A stretch of DNA of 7,955 nt from Rickettsiales bacterium (lineage in GTDB: Bacteria > Pseudomonadota > Alphaproteobacteria > TMED109 > TMED131). A program made the position numbers and the translations under genes. The notes beneath the pieces were generated by a model. It worked only from the letters and a program-made list of their open reading frames with translations. It made no database searches and was not told where the DNA came from. The DNA is taken from positions 1 through 7,955 of the forward strand of contig NZFJ01000039.1 in NCBI GenBank assembly GCA_002690625.1, written 5' to 3'. Positions 1 through 6,689 of the stretch are shown here, one piece after another. Numbering within the stretch: position 1 is the stretch's first letter; each line of letters opens with the position of its first letter.

Positions 1-192
1 AAAAAGTATTATTGAATTAGTTATATAATCACTAAATAAATATGTATAGATATGGCTCCATGTATTATGATCAACTTTAATAGAACTAAAAAAAATTACA
101 AAAAATGGAATAGCCATTAAGACGGTAAAAAGGATGGAAACAGTTAACCATGGACTAAATTGCCTAAAGAAATATGAATTGCTACTATTAAT
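1..192 (-). CDS. ABC transporter permease, probably ferric-iron type (N-terminal part; cut by window edge)
   Basis: The minus-strand reading frame stays open from an in-frame TAG at 196-198 to the left edge, giving 64 codons. It begins with a short polar stretch, then QFSPWLTVSILFTV and LMAIPFFVIFFSS, which form a first membrane helix of about 25 residues. A loop ending in NTWSHIYTYLFSDYITNSII follows. The pattern helix, then 'TW.H...yL..Y..NS', is typical of the N terminus of FbpB/AfuB-type permeases, the inner-membrane channel of Fe(3+) importers that work with a periplasmic binding protein and an ATPase. The frame has no ATG, GTG or TTG before the first helix. ATT at 190-192, preceded by the SD-like AAAGAG, is the likely start. 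ATG at 115-117 would remove half the helix and has no ribosome binding site. The family call is by pattern recognition; the exact substrate is inferred and other permeases of this class remain possible. Confidence 0.6.
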   Translation of the reverse strand, partial: MNSSNSYFFRQFSPWLTVSILFTVLMAIPFFVIFFSSIKVDHNTWSHIYTYLFSDYITNSIILF

Positions 193-269
193 TTTCTACT
201 CTTTTTATTGTAATAATAAATAAAAGCGGTACGAATGTAAATGATAATAATTTACATTTGCAATTAGTA
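193..269 (-). other. Intergenic region between scpB and the permease gene
   Basis: These 77 bases are the longest gap in the window. They are very AT-rich and hold one 9-bp inverted repeat, annotated separately. No convincing promoter pair could be picked out against the AT background, so it is unclear whether the permease is transcribed with scpB or separately. No tRNA, small gene or other element is visible. Confidence 0.6.
232..260 (-). terminator. Inverted repeat after scpB, possible weak terminator
   Basis: AATGTAAAT at 234-242 and ATTTACATT at 250-258 are perfect 9-bp arms around a 7-base loop, about 12 bases downstream of the scpB stop. On the minus strand a T-rich stretch (CTTTTATTTATTATT) follows, but 8-10 bases after the stem rather than directly. 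The stem has only two G-C pairs. It may be a weak intrinsic terminator, an mRNA 3'-end stabiliser or a protein-binding palindrome. Confidence 0.3.
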
Positions 270-830
270 TTAGTTATTCATTTGTATCTTCAAATTATCA
301 CCTTTAGATAAAAGGCCTTGCTCTACTAATTCTTTTTTAGAAGGTAAATCTTTAATTGAACTTAAATTAAAATAAATTAAAAAATCTTTAGTAGTGCACC
401 ACAATAAAGGCCTACCCGGCACCTCTCTTCTTCCCTTGGAAACAATCCAATCATTATTAAATAAGATTTCAAAGATTCCAGAATGCGTGGACACTCCCCT
501 AATTTCTTCAATTTCTGGTTTAGTTATTGGTTGAAAATATGCTATTATAGATAAAGTTTCCATAGCAGCCTTAGAAAGCTTTTTCTTAATCACTTTATAC
601 TCTTTAAGGTATTCAGAAATATCAGAAGCTGTTTCAAAATGCCAACAATTGTCTATCTCTTTTAAAATTATACCTCTATTTTTATAGTCAGATTCTAAGT
701 CATTTAGGACTTTATTAATATTCTTTACATGTGACGCTCTTTTTTTTATATCCTTTAAAGACAGAGAGCTTTCACTGGCAAATATTATAGCTTCTATTAT
801 TTTTTTATCTTTATCTTTTGTATCACTCAC
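270..830 (-). CDS. scpB: Segregation and condensation protein B
   Basis: ScpB is the dimeric winged-helix subunit (kleisin-associated, kite family) that binds ScpA and the SMC ATPase to form the bacterial condensin, which compacts and separates sister chromosomes. The product has 186 residues, within the usual family length. Residues 10-20 (KIIEAIIFASE) give the normal N-terminal helix of the first winged-helix domain. Residues 85-113 carry the signature LSKAAMETLSIIAYFQPITK followed by PEIEEIRGV. Residues 133-147 (GRREVPGRPLLWCTT) are the wing of the second domain. The start is GTG at 828-830, inside the end of scpA: the genes overlap by 8 bases (GTGAGTGA), so translation is probably coupled, with only a weak AGAG-type ribosome site. 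The tail after about residue 160 is short and polar. The assignment is firm from the motifs and from the scpA neighbour. Confidence 0.95.
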   Translation of the reverse strand: MSDTKDKDKKIIEAIIFASESSLSLKDIKKRASHVKNINKVLNDLESDYKNRGIILKEIDNCWHFETASDISEYLKEYKVIKKKLSKAAMETLSIIAYFQPITKPEIEEIRGVSTHSGIFEILFNNDWIVSKGRREVPGRPLLWCTTKDFLIYFNLSSIKDLPSKKELVEQGLLSKGDNLKIQMNN

Positions 831-1617
831 TTTTCTCTCTTTGTTTTAAGAAAATATCACCAAACTCTTTATCTTGTTTTAATACTATTTCCCCGTTCTT
901 TACTAACTCTAAACTTGCAGCTATAGTTGAAGCTACAGCAATTCTATTAGAATATTTAAATTTAATTGGTTTTTTTAAAGTTGGATAAAATTTTTTAAGT
1001 GCTGTCCAATCCTCAAAATATTTATATAGCTCTCTAATTCTATCTATAGCATTATCAATGCTATAATAATTATTAGTAACTAAGTTTATATTTTTAGATG
1101 ATTTTCTATTAAAAATATTGGCAAAACAGATAATTAAGTTTTTAGGATTGCAATAATACTCTGTTTCCAAAATTATAGCTTGATCTAATTGCTGCCCTCT
1201 TAAAAATCTTTTTTCGTTCAATAAATCATTTTCTTTAAGTTCATTTGCACACTTTCTAACAGCATTTAATCTTTTTAAATTAAACTCCAGTATTTCGGGT
1301 AAAGCTTGTTGATTATCATTGTTCTTATCATTAGGTAGTAATAGTTTAGACTTAATATAAGCTAATATTGCCGCCATAACTAAATAATCTGAAGCAATAT
1401 GTAAATCTAACTCCTTAGCTTTTTTTATAAACTGAATATATTGATCTACCAATTCTAATATAGATATTTTAGTAATATCTAATTTTTTTGTTTGAGCCAA
1501 AGATAACAACAAGTCAAGCGGTCCATTAAACCCGTCAATATCTATATTTAATACATTATCTACATTATCTTTTTTATTAATAACATCATCAAAATCACTT
1601 TCATTAATTTGATACAA
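823..1617 (-). CDS. scpA: Segregation and condensation protein A (kleisin)
   Basis: ScpA is the kleisin that bridges the SMC heads and binds ScpB. The 264-residue product has the diagnostic N-terminal block: GFNGPLDLLLSLAQ (29-42), the ITKISILELVDQYIQF region (48-63), then DLHIASDYLVMAAILAYIKS (71-90) followed by KLLLP. The middle is charged and Asn/Lys-rich (about 97-215). The C-terminal winged helix is seen in 224-260 (RIAVASTIAASLELVKNGEI). The start is a TTG codon at 1615-1617, chosen because a near-perfect Shine-Dalgarno lies just upstream and no ATG fits. The first 27 residues, rich in Asp and Asn, form a short extension before the conserved domain. It is the only complete gene of the cluster set apart by a gap from the gene before it, suggesting its own strong translation initiation. 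It overlaps scpB by 8 bases. Confidence 0.94.
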   Translation of the reverse strand: MYQINESDFDDVINKKDNVDNVLNIDIDGFNGPLDLLLSLAQTKKLDITKISILELVDQYIQFIKKAKELDLHIASDYLVMAAILAYIKSKLLLPNDKNNDNQQALPEILEFNLKRLNAVRKCANELKENDLLNEKRFLRGQQLDQAIILETEYYCNPKNLIICFANIFNRKSSKNINLVTNNYYSIDNAIDRIRELYKYFEDWTALKKFYPTLKKPIKFKYSNRIAVASTIAASLELVKNGEIVLKQDKEFGDIFLKQREKSE

Positions 1618-1625
1618 CTTGTAGT

Positions 1626-1634
1626 ACCTCCTTT
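1626..1634 (-). promoter_or_regulatory. Strong Shine-Dalgarno of scpA
   Basis: On the minus strand AAAGGAGGT ends 8 bases before the TTG at 1615-1617. It matches the 16S anti-Shine-Dalgarno almost perfectly and is the strongest ribosome site seen in the window. It fixes the scpA start at TTG and may offset the weak start codon. Confidence 0.85.
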
Positions 1635-1659
1635 ACATAATATAACTATATATACTATT

Positions 1660-2616
1660 TTAATTAAAATTTCTATTTGAAATACTTCTTACTTTATCTA
1701 AATCTTTTTTAGTTTTATTTGACAAAAAACCTGCTGCTGTAATTGACTTATAAATATTTGATAACTTAGGATCACAATGTAATAATATATCGCAGCCAGC
1801 CATAATAGCATTTCTAGCCCTGCTCGCATAAGAGCCTTTTAATGCCTTCATACATAAATCATCAGAAAATAGTATACCTTTAAATCCTATTTGGCCTTTT
1901 ATATATTCACTTATTATTTTTTTTGAATATGTTGCGCATACATGTTTATCTAAAGAGGTATATTTAATGTGCGCTATCATTGCAGCAGGCATATGGTTCA
2001 GTTTTTCAAAAGGATAAAAATCTTTTTTAAGTGATTCTTTATTATTTTTTATAACAGGAAGCTCTTTATGACTGTCATGTTTAGATCTTCCATGTCCAGG
2101 AATATGCTTTATAATAGGTATAATACCTGCAGCTATTAATCCTTTACATGCCTGTTTAGATAATTCACTAACTACATAAGGATCATTAGAAAAAGACCTA
2201 TCCCCTATTACTTTATTAGCCCCCTTAAAGTTTAAATCTAATACAGGCGCACAATTAAAATTAACACCTAATTCAAATAAGTGTAATCCAATAAGTTTAT
2301 AATTTTTATAAACTAATAATTTAGCCATATTAATAGATTCTTTTGCTAGTTTTCCAAAATATTGAGCAGATGGGAATTGCGGCCATTCATTTATTTTAAG
2401 TCTAGAAACTCTTCCTCCTTCTTGATCAATTAGTATCAAACACTTTTTTCCTAAAAAAGTCTTAATATCTTTAATTAGTTGTGTAGTTTGTTTTTTATTT
2501 GAAATATTTCTGCTAAAAAGAATTACTCCCAGAGGTTTATAAAGTTTTAGCAAATCTACTTCTTCCTTGTTTAGGGTAAAACTTTTAATTCCTATTATTA
2601 CTCTTTTATATTTCAT
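1660..2616 (-). CDS. nagZ: Beta-N-acetylhexosaminidase NagZ (glycoside hydrolase family 3)
   Basis: NagZ removes N-acetylglucosamine from GlcNAc-anhydroMur-peptides in the cytosol during peptidoglycan recycling. The 318-residue product has the single (beta/alpha)8 barrel of Gram-negative NagZ, with no signal peptide. Visible motifs in order: LILIDQEGGRVSRL (60-73), APVLD (123-127), GDRSF (138-142), KHIPGHG (170-176), the mobile-loop Asp-His pair in DSH (181-183) that acts as general acid/base, and FSDDLCMKAL (250-259) with the nucleophile Asp252 or Asp253. Family members usually read KHFPGHG, so Ile replaces Phe172. The ATG at 2614-2616 overlaps the stop of the SPOR gene by 4 bases, with no clear ribosome site, so it is probably translationally coupled. 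The SPOR-nagZ-scpA-scpB order is usual in Alphaproteobacteria. All catalytic residues expected of the family are present. Confidence 0.93.
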   Translation of the reverse strand: MKYKRVIIGIKSFTLNKEEVDLLKLYKPLGVILFSRNISNKKQTTQLIKDIKTFLGKKCLILIDQEGGRVSRLKINEWPQFPSAQYFGKLAKESINMAKLLVYKNYKLIGLHLFELGVNFNCAPVLDLNFKGANKVIGDRSFSNDPYVVSELSKQACKGLIAAGIIPIIKHIPGHGRSKHDSHKELPVIKNNKESLKKDFYPFEKLNHMPAAMIAHIKYTSLDKHVCATYSKKIISEYIKGQIGFKGILFSDDLCMKALKGSYASRARNAIMAGCDILLHCDPKLSNIYKSITAAGFLSNKTKKDLDKVRSISNRNFN

Positions 2617-3419
2617 TTATTAAATTTTTTTATTATACAAGTTTTTAAAAAATCAATACTTTCACAAAAAATTTTAGCATCGTTTTTAACATCAAAAGGT
2701 CCTACAAATAATCTATAAAAAACTCTCTGATCATTTAATGTTACTTTTTTTTTTATAAATTCTTTATTTACAAAAATATTAGGAAATTTTCTTTTAAACC
2801 TTTTCCATTCTTCTAATACAGCTTTATCATCAGATAAAGACGCTATTTGTACATATAAGTATATTTTTTCTTTTATATTATTTATAGGCTTCGATTTATC
2901 AATACTTTCATTATTGCTTATTTGTTTTTCTTCATCATTTTTTTTAATGTTAATCTTTTTTTCATCTACTAATTTATTTATTGAATTATTATTACTTATT
3001 ATATTAGTTTGTTCAGTAATATCTATTTTTTCTTTTTCTGATTTTATTACAGTTCCAATTTTTTCATTTTTATTATTATTAATTGAATGATCTATAAATT
3101 TTTTCTTCTTTTCCTTGTCTAACTTTGTATCTATTTTCTTTTCTTTACTTATTTCCTTATTATTATTTGAATAGCTTGAATTACTTTTATTATTCTTAAA
3201 AGCATTCCACAATGGACTTTCATCATTAGGGAAGTTTTTATCTTTGGGTGCTTCTATTTTATTAAATTCTTTTTCAGGAGTAATAATTTCAATTTTACTG
3301 ATTTCTTCATTCTTTTTATAAACCCATTCGTGAGCATCTATAGCCAACAAAAAAAGCATTATATTTGCTACACTAAATAATAAAATCCAAATTCTATAGT
3401 TTTTCTTATATGATTTCAC
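2613..3419 (-). CDS. Membrane-anchored SPOR-domain protein
   Basis: SPOR domains bind denuded (peptide-free) glycan strands of septal peptidoglycan and bring proteins to the division site. The 268-residue product has a short basic cytoplasmic end (1-9), one membrane helix at about 10-27 (IWILLFSVANIMLFLLAI) and a long low-complexity linker rich in Lys, Asn, Ser, Ile and Glu (about 35-183). The C-terminal SPOR domain (about 186-264) contains YVQIASLSDDKAVLEEWKRF, the mid-domain FVNKEF and FYRLFVGPFDVKNDAKIFC. This is the topology of FtsN- or DedD-like proteins, with the linker and SPOR domain in the periplasm. The start is GTG at 3417-3419, overlapping the argS stop (GTGA) by 4 bases, and the end overlaps nagZ by 4 bases. 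The linker sequence is probably shaped by AT bias and should diverge quickly. No FtsN-specific motif is visible, so no gene symbol is given. Confidence 0.88.
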   Translation of the reverse strand: MKSYKKNYRIWILLFSVANIMLFLLAIDAHEWVYKKNEEISKIEIITPEKEFNKIEAPKDKNFPNDESPLWNAFKNNKSNSSYSNNNKEISKEKKIDTKLDKEKKKKFIDHSINNNKNEKIGTVIKSEKEKIDITEQTNIISNNNSINKLVDEKKINIKKNDEEKQISNNESIDKSKPINNIKEKIYLYVQIASLSDDKAVLEEWKRFKRKFPNIFVNKEFIKKKVTLNDQRVFYRLFVGPFDVKNDAKIFCESIDFLKTCIIKKFNK

Positions 3420-5119
3420 ATTTTTTCCATTGGTTTAATAGAAATAGTTTCTAAGCCATTTCTTAATACAGAACCTACACAATTTATTAAAATAGTACGA
3501 GCTTGCATAAGTTCTAAGTCATCAGTATTAATTATTTTATAACTATTATTTGTCTTACCCATACTCCAATAATTATGTAAAACAGCTGAGAGTTCAATTA
3601 AATAATAAACTAATCTATGTGGTTCTTTATATATAACAGATGTTTCAATTACTTTAGGCCATAATGATAAATTTTTAATAATATTTAACTCCTCTATATT
3701 GAACCTATTAAAAATAATTTTATCAAAACTTTTAAATACTATAGTTTTTTCTTTTATTAGGTTGTTTAAGGAATTTATACGCGCTACTGCATACTGAATA
3801 TAGAAAATTGGATTTTCTTTTGATTGCTTTAATGCTTTACTCAAATCAAAGTCTAGATGAGCATCATTCTTTCTGGTTAACATAAAAAATCTGATAACAT
3901 CACTACCTATTTTATTTATTATATCTTTAACCAGTATATAGTTACCTGTTCTTTTAGACATTTTAATGCTCTTATTATTCTCTAATAGGCTAACTATTTG
4001 GCAAAGTTTTACTGTAAACTTTACATTTTTATGCCTTAATGCTTTTATTGCAGAATCAACTCTTTTTATATATCCTGCATGATCAGCCCCCCATATATTT
4101 ATTAATTCATCATATCCTCTCAAAATTTTATCATGATGATATGCTATATCGGAAGCAAAATAGGTCCATGAACCATTATTTTTCTTAATTGCTCTATCAT
4201 TGATATCACCATAATTTGAGGATTTGAAAAGAAGTTGTTCTTTTGGAGTCCAATACTCTATTTCTTTTCCTTTTGGTTTATCTAAAACTCCATTGTATAA
4301 TTCATTATTATTTTTTAATATTGTTAGTATAACCTCAAGAATTCCCTTATCATGAATCTCTCTTTCCGATATAAAAGTATTAAATTTTATACCTAAGCTT
4401 TTTAAATCTAATTTAATTAAATTAAGAACTTTTTTTACTATAGTTTTTTTAAGAAGATCATCTGATCTATAATCTTTAGAATCGTCTATAATCTCTTTTG
4501 CTATCTCTTTAAGATATTCTCCTTGATACATTTCTGGATTCAAAGATTTTTTTCTATTTTTTTTAAAGTTTTCTATGTGTAATTTTACAGTACCAAGTAA
4601 TTTATCTATCTGATTACCTAAATCATTTACATAATATTCTCTAGTAACATTATAGCCATTTTTTTCTAAAACATTAGCTAAAACATCTCCAAAAATTGCT
4701 CCTCTAACATGTCCTATATGAAGTGGGCCGGTAGGATTGGCAGAAACAAATTCAATTAAAACTTTTTTACCTAGGCCTAGATTTTGATGGCCATAATTCA
4801 TATTATTATAGATAACATTTAATAAATCATACCAGTACTCTTCGTTTAAATGAAAATTAAGAAAGCCTGGCTTTAAAAATGATATATTTTTAAAAATAGG
4901 ATTTTTATTTAATTTAGAAATTAATTTAAGTTTTATTTCATCAACATCTATACTATTTTTCTTTCTTAATATCATTAGAACATTTGATGATACATCGCCA
5001 AACTTTTGATTCTTAGGTTGTTCGCAGCTAATTGAATCTATTATATCTTTGTCTATATTTGAACACTCAAGCTTAACAATATCTATTATAATATCCTTTA
5101 TTTTATTATAGATATTCAT
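3416..5119 (-). CDS. argS: Arginyl-tRNA synthetase (class I)
   Basis: ArgRS charges tRNA-Arg with arginine at the cost of ATP, in the cytosol; it is essential. The 567-residue product is a normal bacterial length. Residues 1-90 form the ArgRS-specific N-terminal domain (Add-1), with the QKFGDVSSN motif at 38-46. The catalytic Rossmann fold begins with EFVSANPTGPLHIGHVRGAI (123-142), holding the HIGH motif at 134-137, followed by REYYVNDLGNQ (160-170). WTYFASDIAYHHDK (318-331) and WGADHAGYIKR (343-353) belong to the active-site and insertion regions. The second class I signature is canonical, KMSKRTGN (386-393). The anticodon-binding DALR domain fills about 438-567. The ATG (5117-5119) directly follows the dgt stop with no spacer, and AAAGG lies 7 bases upstream inside the dgt end. 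All hallmark motifs are intact. Confidence 0.97.
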   Translation of the reverse strand: MNIYNKIKDIIIDIVKLECSNIDKDIIDSISCEQPKNQKFGDVSSNVLMILRKKNSIDVDEIKLKLISKLNKNPIFKNISFLKPGFLNFHLNEEYWYDLLNVIYNNMNYGHQNLGLGKKVLIEFVSANPTGPLHIGHVRGAIFGDVLANVLEKNGYNVTREYYVNDLGNQIDKLLGTVKLHIENFKKNRKKSLNPEMYQGEYLKEIAKEIIDDSKDYRSDDLLKKTIVKKVLNLIKLDLKSLGIKFNTFISEREIHDKGILEVILTILKNNNELYNGVLDKPKGKEIEYWTPKEQLLFKSSNYGDINDRAIKKNNGSWTYFASDIAYHHDKILRGYDELINIWGADHAGYIKRVDSAIKALRHKNVKFTVKLCQIVSLLENNKSIKMSKRTGNYILVKDIINKIGSDVIRFFMLTRKNDAHLDFDLSKALKQSKENPIFYIQYAVARINSLNNLIKEKTIVFKSFDKIIFNRFNIEELNIIKNLSLWPKVIETSVIYKEPHRLVYYLIELSAVLHNYWSMGKTNNSYKIINTDDLELMQARTILINCVGSVLRNGLETISIKPMEKM

Positions 5120-6295
5120 TTACCAACCTTTATTAAAATCGAACAGTTTTCTGTGTTCATTTATAGCAAACCGATCTGTCATACCTGCAATATAATCAGC
5201 TATTATTCTGTTTCTTGAGGTAATATCCTTCTTAGGGTCTTCTACTATTTTTCTCCAATCTTCTGGCAAACAATCAGCTTCATTTGCATAAATTTGAAAA
5301 AGGTCAGCAATTATTCTTTTAGCTTTACTAGTCATTCTATTGATTTCTGAATGTTTATACATTTTTAAAGTTAAAAACTTTCTTATTTCTTTCATATTTT
5401 CTTTCATATTTAAAGAAAAAGACATTATAGGTGCATTCAATAATCTTATATCTTCACTATTTCTAGGTTTATATTTATTTATATTTTCTTTAGTTGCAAT
5501 TACTAAGTCATCGATCATACATGATATTATTAACCTTCTAATTTCGTTTACAATTCTTCTTCTTTCAGTATTTTTAATTTTAATTTTAATTTTTTTTTTG
5601 TGCTTGTTAAGTATTCTAAAAGATTCTATAATTTCTGCTATAGTAAAAAAATTTGCTCTAATGCCATCTTCAAAATCGTGACTAAAGTATGCTATGTCAT
5701 CGGCAAGCGAGGCTACTTGTGCTTCTGGACCGCACCAAGTGTCTATTTCTAAATCCATACCATTATTTATATAATCACTAATAGCAAAAGGAATATTTTT
5801 TTTTATAATAGGTCCATTATGTTTGACTATTCCTTCTAGGGTTTCCCATGTTAAATTTAGGCCATCAAAATCGTAATATTTTTTTTCTAGTAAAGTAATA
5901 ATTCTTAAAGTTTGAGCATTGTGATCATATCCTCCATACTTTAACATTGATTTATTCAATGCTTCCTCTCCTGCATGTCCAAAAGGTGTATGACCTAAAT
6001 CGTGAGCTAAGGCAATTACTTCAGCTAAATCTTCATCCAGATGAAAAAGTCTAGCAATAGTTCTTGCTATCTGGCTTACTTCAAGGCTATGAGTTAACCT
6101 AGACCTATAATGATCTCCTTCATGATGAACAAAAACTTGAGTTTTATGTTCTAATCTCCTAAAAGCAGAAGAATGAATTACCCTGTCTCTATCTCTTTGA
6201 TATATAGATCTATTAATATCTTCTTTTTCCTTAAAAAGCCTACCTTTGCTATTTTTAAAGTTAGTGGAAAAAAGTGAATAATTTTTATTTAACAT
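5120..6295 (-). CDS. dgt: dGTP triphosphohydrolase-like HD-domain protein (dGTPase type 2)
   Basis: This family of HD-fold metal enzymes hydrolyses dNTPs to the deoxynucleoside and tripolyphosphate, thereby affecting the dNTP pool. The 391-residue product shows the usual pattern: RDRDRVIHSSAFRRLEHKTQ (34-53), RLTHSLEVSQIAR (66-78) with metal His69, the HD pair His98-Asp99 in LAHDLGHTPFGHAGE (96-110), GYDHNAQTLRI (122-132), and LADDIAYFSHDFEDG (197-211) with the final metal Asp199 or 200. The C-terminal half is helical and ends RNRIIADYIAGMTDRFA (361-377), also conserved. A basic run, HKKKIKIKIK, at 232-241 is coded by an A10 tract and a simple repeat. The ATG at 6293-6295 is the first gene after the divergent promoter region, and the argS ATG follows its TAA directly. 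Preferred nucleotide is not predictable; type 2 members can be less dGTP-specific than E. coli Dgt. Confidence 0.93.
   Translation of the reverse strand: MLNKNYSLFSTNFKNSKGRLFKEKEDINRSIYQRDRDRVIHSSAFRRLEHKTQVFVHHEGDHYRSRLTHSLEVSQIARTIARLFHLDEDLAEVIALAHDLGHTPFGHAGEEALNKSMLKYGGYDHNAQTLRIITLLEKKYYDFDGLNLTWETLEGIVKHNGPIIKKNIPFAISDYINNGMDLEIDTWCGPEAQVASLADDIAYFSHDFEDGIRANFFTIAEIIESFRILNKHKKKIKIKIKNTERRRIVNEIRRLIISCMIDDLVIATKENINKYKPRNSEDIRLLNAPIMSFSLNMKENMKEIRKFLTLKMYKHSEINRMTSKAKRIIADLFQIYANEADCLPEDWRKIVEDPKKDITSRNRIIADYIAGMTDRFAINEHRKLFDFNKGW
5572..5599. repeat. Simple repeat (TTTTAA)3 plus T10 inside dgt
   Basis: Three perfect copies of the hexamer TTTTAA occupy 5572-5589 and run into ten T in a row at 5590-5599. 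On the coding strand this reads as A10 followed by AAAATT units and encodes the Lys/Ile-alternating segment around residues 233-242 of the dGTPase. The T10 is the longest homopolymer run I noticed in the window. The reading frame is intact here. Confidence 0.9.
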
Positions 6296-6329
6296 TGTAA
6301 TATTTAACCAAAACTATTATATACTTAAT
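6296..6329. promoter_or_regulatory. 34-base divergent promoter region between dgt and erpA
   Basis: Both gene clusters start from this short AT-rich gap. On the minus strand an exact TATAAT lies at 6316-6321, 20 bases before the dgt ATG; a start of transcription near 6309 would give a leader of about 14 bases. On the plus strand TATTAT (6315-6320) and TATACT (6320-6325) are possible -10 elements that would put the 5' end at or just after the erpA ATG, so erpA may be leaderless; no Shine-Dalgarno is seen before it. No clear -35 box was found for either direction. In such AT-rich DNA a -10 match alone is weak evidence. Confidence 0.45.
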
Positions 6330-6689
6330 ATGACAAAAACTTCTAATAAAAATATGAAAATACCTGAAGTAAAAGAAAGTGCTATCTTACAAATGAAAAA
6401 AATTTTAGCTGATGAGAAGTTTGGGGCATTTGTAAGGATTTTAGTAGATAGTGGTGGTTGCTCTGGGTTTTCTTATAAGTTTTCTATTGATAATAAAATT
6501 TGTAAAGAAAGTGATATTACTATAATAAGTAATGATAATAAAACTATTTTTGTAACTGATAAAGTATCTATAAAGTTTATAGTCGACTCATCTATAGACT
6601 GGGTATCTAGTTTAACTAATTCTCAATTTGTAGTAAATAACCCAATAGCTAAATCTAGTTGTGGTTGCGGAGCATCATTCTCTATATGA
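6330..6689 (+). CDS. erpA: A-type iron-sulfur carrier protein, ErpA/IscA (HesB) family
   Basis: A-type carriers take an Fe-S cluster from the scaffold and deliver it to apo-enzymes. The 119-residue product has all three cluster-binding cysteines in their usual setting: Cys44 in DSGGCSGFSYKF (40-51), and Cys111 and Cys113 in SSCGCGASFSI (109-119). ESAILQMKKIL (16-26) is the normal first helix. ErpA is preferred over IscA or SufA because the gene stands beside xthA and dgt, as in many Alphaproteobacteria, and not in an isc or suf cluster; sequence alone does not separate the subtypes. The ATG at 6330 gives an eight-residue polar extension (TSNKN). A second ATG at 6354 would start at MKIPEV and would also give a complete domain. 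Neither has a good ribosome site. Its stop overlaps the ATG of xthA by 4 bases. Confidence 0.85.
   Translation: MTKTSNKNMKIPEVKESAILQMKKILADEKFGAFVRILVDSGGCSGFSYKFSIDNKICKESDITIISNDNKTIFVTDKVSIKFIVDSSIDWVSSLTNSQFVVNNPIAKSSCGCGASFSI

Noticed and set aside
1633..1638. ATG followed at once by TAA just upstream of the scpA Shine-Dalgarno (minimal start-stop frame)
   Set aside because: A start-stop pair is easily produced by chance in AT-rich DNA, and it has no ribosome site of its own; a similar ATG-TAA also occurs in the gap after scpB.
1639..1644. TATATT as a -10 box for an internal scpA promoter on the minus strand
   Set aside because: The implied transcript start would fall inside the Shine-Dalgarno and remove part of it; AT-rich matches are expected by chance.
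5340..5681. Open frame of 113 codons on the plus strand, predicted very hydrophobic
   Set aside because: It lies wholly antisense to the conserved dgt coding sequence. Its Leu/Ile/Phe richness is simply the complement of Lys/Asn/Glu codons, and it has no ribosome site or recognisable family.
6659..6685. Upstream TTG start for xthA adding nine residues
   Set aside because: The extension is inside erpA, is not conserved in the family, and the ATG at 6686 gives the normal N terminus with an ATGA overlap.
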